Made by a program: the position numbers and the translations under genes
DNA from: an archaeon MnTg01
GTDB lineage: Archaea > Thermoproteota > Nitrososphaeria > Nitrososphaerales > Nitrosopumilaceae
Length of the DNA: 9,043 nt
NCBI GenBank assembly: GCA_008974855.1
Contig: BFAR01000065.1
Location: 1-9,043, forward strand
Direction: 5' to 3'
The notes under the pieces: generated by a model
What the model saw: only the letters and a program-made list of their open reading frames with translations
The model's database searches: none
What the model was told of the DNA's origin: nothing
In this document: positions 6,190 through 9,043 of the stretch, in pieces
How positions within the stretch are numbered: the stretch's first letter is position 1
How the letters are laid out: each line of letters starts with the position of its first letter

Positions 6190-6369
6190 ATGATATTCAA
6201 GATCGGTTATAAAGGTACCGTACTTTACGGTAATAAAAGGAGCCTGAGGATCCCAAAATGGAGGGGCATAACTGGGCATTGGGACGTCCCTCAGTTCCTA
6301 TATGACTACAATGGGCCTTATTCAATTAAGAACATGTTTGTAGCAGAAGAACAAACTGTGTCCATCTAA
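6190..6369 (+). CDS. Possible small protein of 59 aa, unrecognised
   Basis: An open frame from ATG 6190 to TAA 6367-6369 fills most of the gap between the 68-aa gene and trpE. The peptide looks protein-like: a basic N-terminal half (MIFKIGYKGTVLYGNKR...), an aromatic-rich middle (Trp24, His30, Trp31, Phe36, Tyr38, Tyr40, Tyr44) and an acidic end (VAEEQTVSI). There is no cysteine, signal peptide or membrane helix. By my count 29 of 59 codons end in G or C, clearly more than in the neighbouring AT-rich genes. C-ending TTC, ATC, GAC and TAC are frequent, which can mark strong expression, foreign origin or an RNA-constrained sequence. No good TATA box precedes the ATG at the right distance; a weak one (TGATAAATTC, near 6141-6150) lies inside the opposite gene. 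The alternative is a structured RNA or leader region of trpE. Confidence 0.4.
   Translation: MIFKIGYKGTVLYGNKRSLRIPKWRGITGHWDVPQFLYDYNGPYSIKNMFVAEEQTVSI
6205..6214 (-). promoter_or_regulatory. TATA box of the 68-aa gene
   Basis: The minus-strand sequence CTTTATAACC is centred 26 bases before the ATG at 6184, ideal for a leaderless archaeal transcript. The same bases read GGTTATAAAG on the plus strand and could also direct rightward transcription starting near 6236, ahead of the fold-back at 6244-6294. Strongest promoter candidate in the window. Confidence 0.55.
6216..6232. repeat. Perfect 7-bp inverted repeat, possible operator
   Basis: The sequence TACCGTACTTTACGGTA has two perfect 7-base arms around a CTT centre. 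It starts one base beyond the TATA box of the 68-aa gene, on its upstream side, where BRE-proximal regulators bind in archaea. It also lies inside the possible 59-aa frame, so it might instead be coding coincidence. Confidence 0.5.
6244..6294. repeat. GC-rich fold-back element upstream of trpE
   Basis: CTGAGG (6244-6249) pairs with CCTCAG (6289-6294), and TCCCAA (6251-6256) pairs with TTGGGA (6279-6284), forming two 6-bp helices separated by A opposite CGTC and capped by a 22-base loop. An alternative local palindrome, GGGACGTCCC (6281-6290), competes with it. This is the most GC-rich stretch of the intergenic area. It could be a structured RNA, a trp leader, or sequence inside the 59-aa frame. 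Confidence 0.45.
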
Positions 6370-6380
6370 CCTATAGAAAT

Positions 6381-6390
6381 CTTAAATATA
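6381..6390 (+). promoter_or_regulatory. Candidate TATA box of the trpEGD operon
   Basis: The sequence CTTAAATATA is centred near 6386, which predicts transcription starting around 6411-6414, right at the out-of-frame ATG 6413 and just before the trpE GTG at 6417. The operon leader would then be almost absent. Confidence 0.5.
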
Positions 6391-6402
6391 GAATACAGGT
6401 AG

Positions 6403-6407
6403 GGTGA
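6403..6407 (+). promoter_or_regulatory. Shine-Dalgarno-like GGTGA before trpE
   Basis: GGTGA matches the anti-Shine-Dalgarno core and lies 9 bases before GTG 6417, good spacing for that start, and 5 bases before the out-of-frame ATG 6413. It can act only on a transcript starting upstream of it, for example from the 6205-6214 box, and not on one starting near 6412. Confidence 0.4.
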
Positions 6408-6416
6408 CTGACATGG

Positions 6417-7769
6417 GTGGACATATTTGGACGCAACAATCCTAAAGTAATACCCCTAGAGTTAACTGGCACTCAATTTGAAATTTATAATAAATTATCA
6501 CGGAATTATTCTCACTCATTTTTGTTTGAATCACTAACGGGTCCGGAAGAATTAGCAGAAACATCTATCATGGGTTTTGACCCAACAATTGTTGTAAAAG
6601 GTTACACAGATAAAGTAATTTTATTCTACAAAGATGGAACACAAAAAACCATTGCAACAGATGATCCTTTGTCATCTATTAAACAATTACTTGAAACTAC
6701 ATCTGATCAATCTTATCGATATTTGGGTGGAGCAGTAGGAGTCATCAATTATGATGCAGTTACATTATGGGAAAAAGTTCCACAATCACATCCGGTAGAT
6801 ACTCCGTTAATGGAATTTGGAATATATGAGGATGGAATACTGTATGACACAAAACTAAAGAAATCATTTTATTTCTATTATGATGAAAATAGAATAGATC
6901 AGATTAAACTTTCGGAGAATAAATTTGAAAATTTCTTTGTTTCAGAAATTTCTGTTGACATGAATGAAGATAAATTTACAAAAATTGTCAATGATGCTAA
7001 AAAATACATACATGACGGAGACATTTTTCAAGTAGTATTATCACGCAGATTTAATTTTGATGCTAGTGGAGATTATTTGAAGGTGTACAAAATATTACGT
7101 AGTATGAATCCTTCTCCATATCTATATCACATGAAAATGGACGAAAAAACAATTATTGGTGCAAGCCCTGAAATGTTAATTCGAGTAACTGGAAATGTTG
7201 TAGAAACATTTCCAATTGCTGGTACAAGAAAAATTACAAATGATGAAACAGAAAATGACGAGTTGAAAAATGAAATGCTCAATGATGAAAAAGAGCTTGC
7301 AGAACATACCATGCTAGTCGATTTAGGAAGAAATGATATTGGTAAAGTGTGTAAATATGGTTCCGTTCACGTAGTGGATTTAATGCAAGTAAAAAGATTC
7401 AGTCATGTTCAACACATGGTAACCCATGTCGTAGGTACTTTAGATGAAAAATACAACATGTATGATGCATTCAAGGCAGTATTTCCTGCGGGTACAGTAT
7501 CAGGAGCTCCAAAAGTCAGAGCGATGGAAATTATCGATGAACAAGAGCTCCATTCACGAGGGTCATATGCAGGCGCAGTTGGGTATTTTTCTTTTAATGG
7601 ATGTTGTGATTTTGCTATTGCTATTAGAAGTATATTTTTTGATGGAAACAAAGGATTTGTTCAAGCAGGGGCAGGAATTGTATCTGATTCTATACCAGAA
7701 AACGAGCTAAAAGAAACCGAACACAAAGCAGGAGCTATGCTCTTAGCTCTAAAAGAGGCTTCAAAATGA
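6417..7769 (+). CDS. trpE: Anthranilate synthase component I
   Basis: The large subunit converts chorismate and ammonia (delivered by TrpG) to anthranilate and pyruvate, the committed step of tryptophan synthesis. The 450-residue protein has the C-terminal chorismate-binding domain with PIAGTR (266-271), GRNDIGK (304-310), FPAGTVSGAPK (356-366) and QAGAGIV (416-422). Near the N-terminus Glu39-Ser40 and Ser50 (FLFES...AETS) match the region that binds tryptophan for feedback inhibition. The start is GTG at 6417: an in-frame TGA at 6405-6407 excludes anything further upstream except a CTG at 6408. Its stop overlaps trpG as ATGA, so the two are probably translationally coupled. PabB is the main alternative, but linkage to trpG and trpD makes TrpE clear. 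Confidence 0.96.
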   Translation: MDIFGRNNPKVIPLELTGTQFEIYNKLSRNYSHSFLFESLTGPEELAETSIMGFDPTIVVKGYTDKVILFYKDGTQKTIATDDPLSSIKQLLETTSDQSYRYLGGAVGVINYDAVTLWEKVPQSHPVDTPLMEFGIYEDGILYDTKLKKSFYFYYDENRIDQIKLSENKFENFFVSEISVDMNEDKFTKIVNDAKKYIHDGDIFQVVLSRRFNFDASGDYLKVYKILRSMNPSPYLYHMKMDEKTIIGASPEMLIRVTGNVVETFPIAGTRKITNDETENDELKNEMLNDEKELAEHTMLVDLGRNDIGKVCKYGSVHVVDLMQVKRFSHVQHMVTHVVGTLDEKYNMYDAFKAVFPAGTVSGAPKVRAMEIIDEQELHSRGSYAGAVGYFSFNGCCDFAIAIRSIFFDGNKGFVQAGAGIVSDSIPENELKETEHKAGAMLLALKEASK

Positions 7770-8356
7770 AATTTCTCATTATCGACAATTATGATTCATT
7801 TGTGTATAATTTAGCACAAATTTTAGGTGAGCTGGGGATAATTTGTGATGTTATACGTAATGATAAGATCTCAATTGATGAAATTAAAGAAAAAAATTAT
7901 GACGCAATAATAATTTCTCCTGGACCTGGTACTCCAGAAGAAAAAAAATATTTTGGGATATGCAATAATGTAATTACAGAATTAGGGCCAACAATGCCAA
8001 TACTTGGAGTTTGTTTAGGACATCAAGGTATCATACATTGCTTTGGCGGTAAAGTAGTTAATGCTGGAAAAGTACGTCATGGAAAAACAAGTCCAATTAA
8101 ACATTATGATGATACAATATTCAAAAATGTGAAAAATCCATTTCAAGCTACTAGATATCATTCATTAGTTGGCGACAAGACAATAATTCCTGATACACTA
8201 AAAATTACTGCAATGGCAGAAGATGATGGAGAAATAATGGCAATTAGTCATAAAAAATATCTTATTGAGGGAGTACAATTTCATCCGGAATCTATTATGA
8301 CACCAGATGGGAAAAAAATTCTAGAAAATTTTGTTAGTATGGTGAAAAACAAATGA
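7766..8356 (+). CDS. trpG: Anthranilate synthase component II (glutamine amidotransferase)
   Basis: This class I glutamine amidotransferase subunit releases ammonia from glutamine and passes it to TrpE. It has 196 residues, the normal size for a stand-alone TrpG. The oxyanion-strand motif SPGPGTP is at 51-57, the nucleophile is Cys83 in GVCLGHQG, and the remaining triad residues are His173 and Glu175 in VQFHPES. HGKTS at 105-109 is typical of TrpG/PabA proteins. The ATG at 7766 overlaps the trpE stop, and its own TGA overlaps the trpD ATG. In archaea lacking pabA the same subunit can serve p-aminobenzoate synthase; the window does not decide that. Confidence 0.96.
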   Translation: MKFLIIDNYDSFVYNLAQILGELGIICDVIRNDKISIDEIKEKNYDAIIISPGPGTPEEKKYFGICNNVITELGPTMPILGVCLGHQGIIHCFGGKVVNAGKVRHGKTSPIKHYDDTIFKNVKNPFQATRYHSLVGDKTIIPDTLKITAMAEDDGEIMAISHKKYLIEGVQFHPESIMTPDGKKILENFVSMVKNK

Positions 8357-9043
8357 TTGATGATGTATTATCTAAACTAAAAGTTGGAAACAATCTTTCT
8401 TATGATGAAACCAGTGATTCAATGGAAAGTATTTTGAGTGGAAATATTTCTGATGAAGATGCAGGAAACTTTTTGAAATATTTAAGAGAAAAAGGCGAAA
8501 CAGATGATGAATTACTTGGAATGTTAGATAAAATGCAATCCTTTTCAGTACATATATCACCAAAGCGAATAGGTACAATCATCGATGTATGTGGAACAGG
8601 TGGAGATAATCTACAAACTTTTAACATATCTACTACAGCTTCCTTTGTGATTGCAGCAGCAGGGGGAATTGTTGCTAAACACGGAAATCGTTCAGTATCA
8701 GGAGTGTCAGGAAGTGCAGATATTTTTGAGTATTTTGGCTATGATTTAGGTGCGTCCCAAGAAAGAGTAACTGAAATTATTGATAAATTTAGGATTGGTT
8801 TTATGTTTGCTCAAAAATTTCATCCAGCAATGAAAAATGTAGCAAATGCTAGAAAAATGATAGGAGGTAGAACTGCGTTTAATTTGTTAGGTCCGTTAAG
8901 TAATCCAGCTCAAGTAAAAAATCAACTAATAGGAGTATATGAAGACAAATTTTTAGAACGACTAGTATTATTATTAAAAAAACGTGGTTCTGAAAACATT
9001 ATGACCGTTAGATCACAAGATGGATTAGATGAACTATCTACAA
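8353..9043 (+). CDS. trpD: Anthranilate phosphoribosyltransferase (C-terminal part outside window)
   Basis: This enzyme transfers the phosphoribosyl group from PRPP to anthranilate, the second step of the tryptophan branch. The ATG at 8353 overlaps the trpG stop as ATGA; 230 codons are present, about two thirds of the usual ~340. The N-terminal helical domain (1-70) is followed by the PRPP loop CGTGGD (80-85), NISTTAS (91-97), KHGNR (109-113), SGSAD (119-123), RTAFNLLGPLSNPA (173-186) and the metal-binding Asp226-Glu227 in DGLDE. Arg167, in the segment HPAMKNVANARK, is the likely anthranilate-contacting arginine by comparison with known TrpD enzymes. The frame remains open at the window edge without any disruption. 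Thymidine phosphorylase, a fold relative, is ruled out by these motifs. Confidence 0.96.
   Translation, partial: MIDDVLSKLKVGNNLSYDETSDSMESILSGNISDEDAGNFLKYLREKGETDDELLGMLDKMQSFSVHISPKRIGTIIDVCGTGGDNLQTFNISTTASFVIAAAGGIVAKHGNRSVSGVSGSADIFEYFGYDLGASQERVTEIIDKFRIGFMFAQKFHPAMKNVANARKMIGGRTAFNLLGPLSNPAQVKNQLIGVYEDKFLERLVLLLKKRGSENIMTVRSQDGLDELST

Noticed and set aside
6258..6305. A 15-codon mini-frame (ATG 6258, containing one Trp codon) whose first 18 bases match those of the mini-frame at 6413 at 13 of 18 positions.
   Set aside because: The similarity is short, both are rich in G and overlap other better frames, and two such matches can easily arise by chance. No tandem Trp codons are present as in classical attenuators.
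6330..6356. Hairpin GTTTGT...ACAAAC with a 9-base loop before trpE, considered as a terminator.
   Set aside because: Short AT-rich stem, large loop, no T-run after it, and inside the 59-aa frame; such matches are expected by chance.
6236..6369. A tRNA, SRP RNA or RNase P RNA in the GC-richer stretch upstream of trpE.
   Set aside because: No cloverleaf, conserved SRP loop or RNase P core sequence could be found, and the region is too short for the latter two.
8372..8627. Two minus-strand frames opposite trpD.
   Set aside because: trpD has clear family motifs throughout; the antisense frames lack a start context and resemble no protein.

Overview
The window looks like the chromosome of a marine ammonia-oxidising archaeon of the Nitrosopumilus type (Thaumarchaeota/Nitrososphaerota). 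The evidence is an archaeal class-1 release factor (aRF1) with NIKS, GGQ and a C-terminal cysteine cluster, AT-rich DNA with A/T-ending codons, compact alternating strands, and TATA-like boxes about 22-31 bases before start codons with almost no Shine-Dalgarno sequence, which fits mostly leaderless transcripts. The genus-level call rests on recognition, not on a search.

Left part (1-3655). A soluble sensor histidine kinase (minus strand, cut by the window edge) lies behind an unrecognised 126-residue protein. Between these two minus-strand genes is a strong two-part inverted repeat (747-780). Divergent to them is aRF1 (plus strand). Its stop codon abuts the stop codon of a single-domain response regulator (minus strand), which is preceded by a HIT-family nucleotide hydrolase (minus strand). 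The kinase and the receiver are 1.9 kb apart on the same strand and could be partners.

Middle part (3656-6369). A membrane-anchored, externally facing protein with several histidines and a possible disulfide is followed by ilvD, dihydroxy-acid dehydratase of branched-chain amino acid synthesis. The end of ilvD overlaps by 4 bases the end of a small CxxC...CxxH protein on the minus strand. The start codon of that small gene lies 5 bases from the start of an opposite-facing 59-codon reading frame (6190-6369). This frame has unusually G/C-rich third positions and overlaps a strong fold-back sequence. This crowded stretch is the least explained part of the window.

Right part (6370-9043). trpE, trpG and trpD form an operon with ATGA stop-start overlaps at both junctions. 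They encode the two anthranilate synthase subunits and anthranilate phosphoribosyltransferase, the first two steps from chorismate to tryptophan; trpD is cut by the window edge. trpE must start with GTG and has a rare Shine-Dalgarno-like GGTGA. An out-of-frame ATG four bases upstream would encode a 10-residue peptide containing tryptophan.

Most of the window is ordinary core metabolism and information processing. No mobile element, CRISPR array, rRNA or tRNA was seen. No gene-free stretch exceeds 300 bases.
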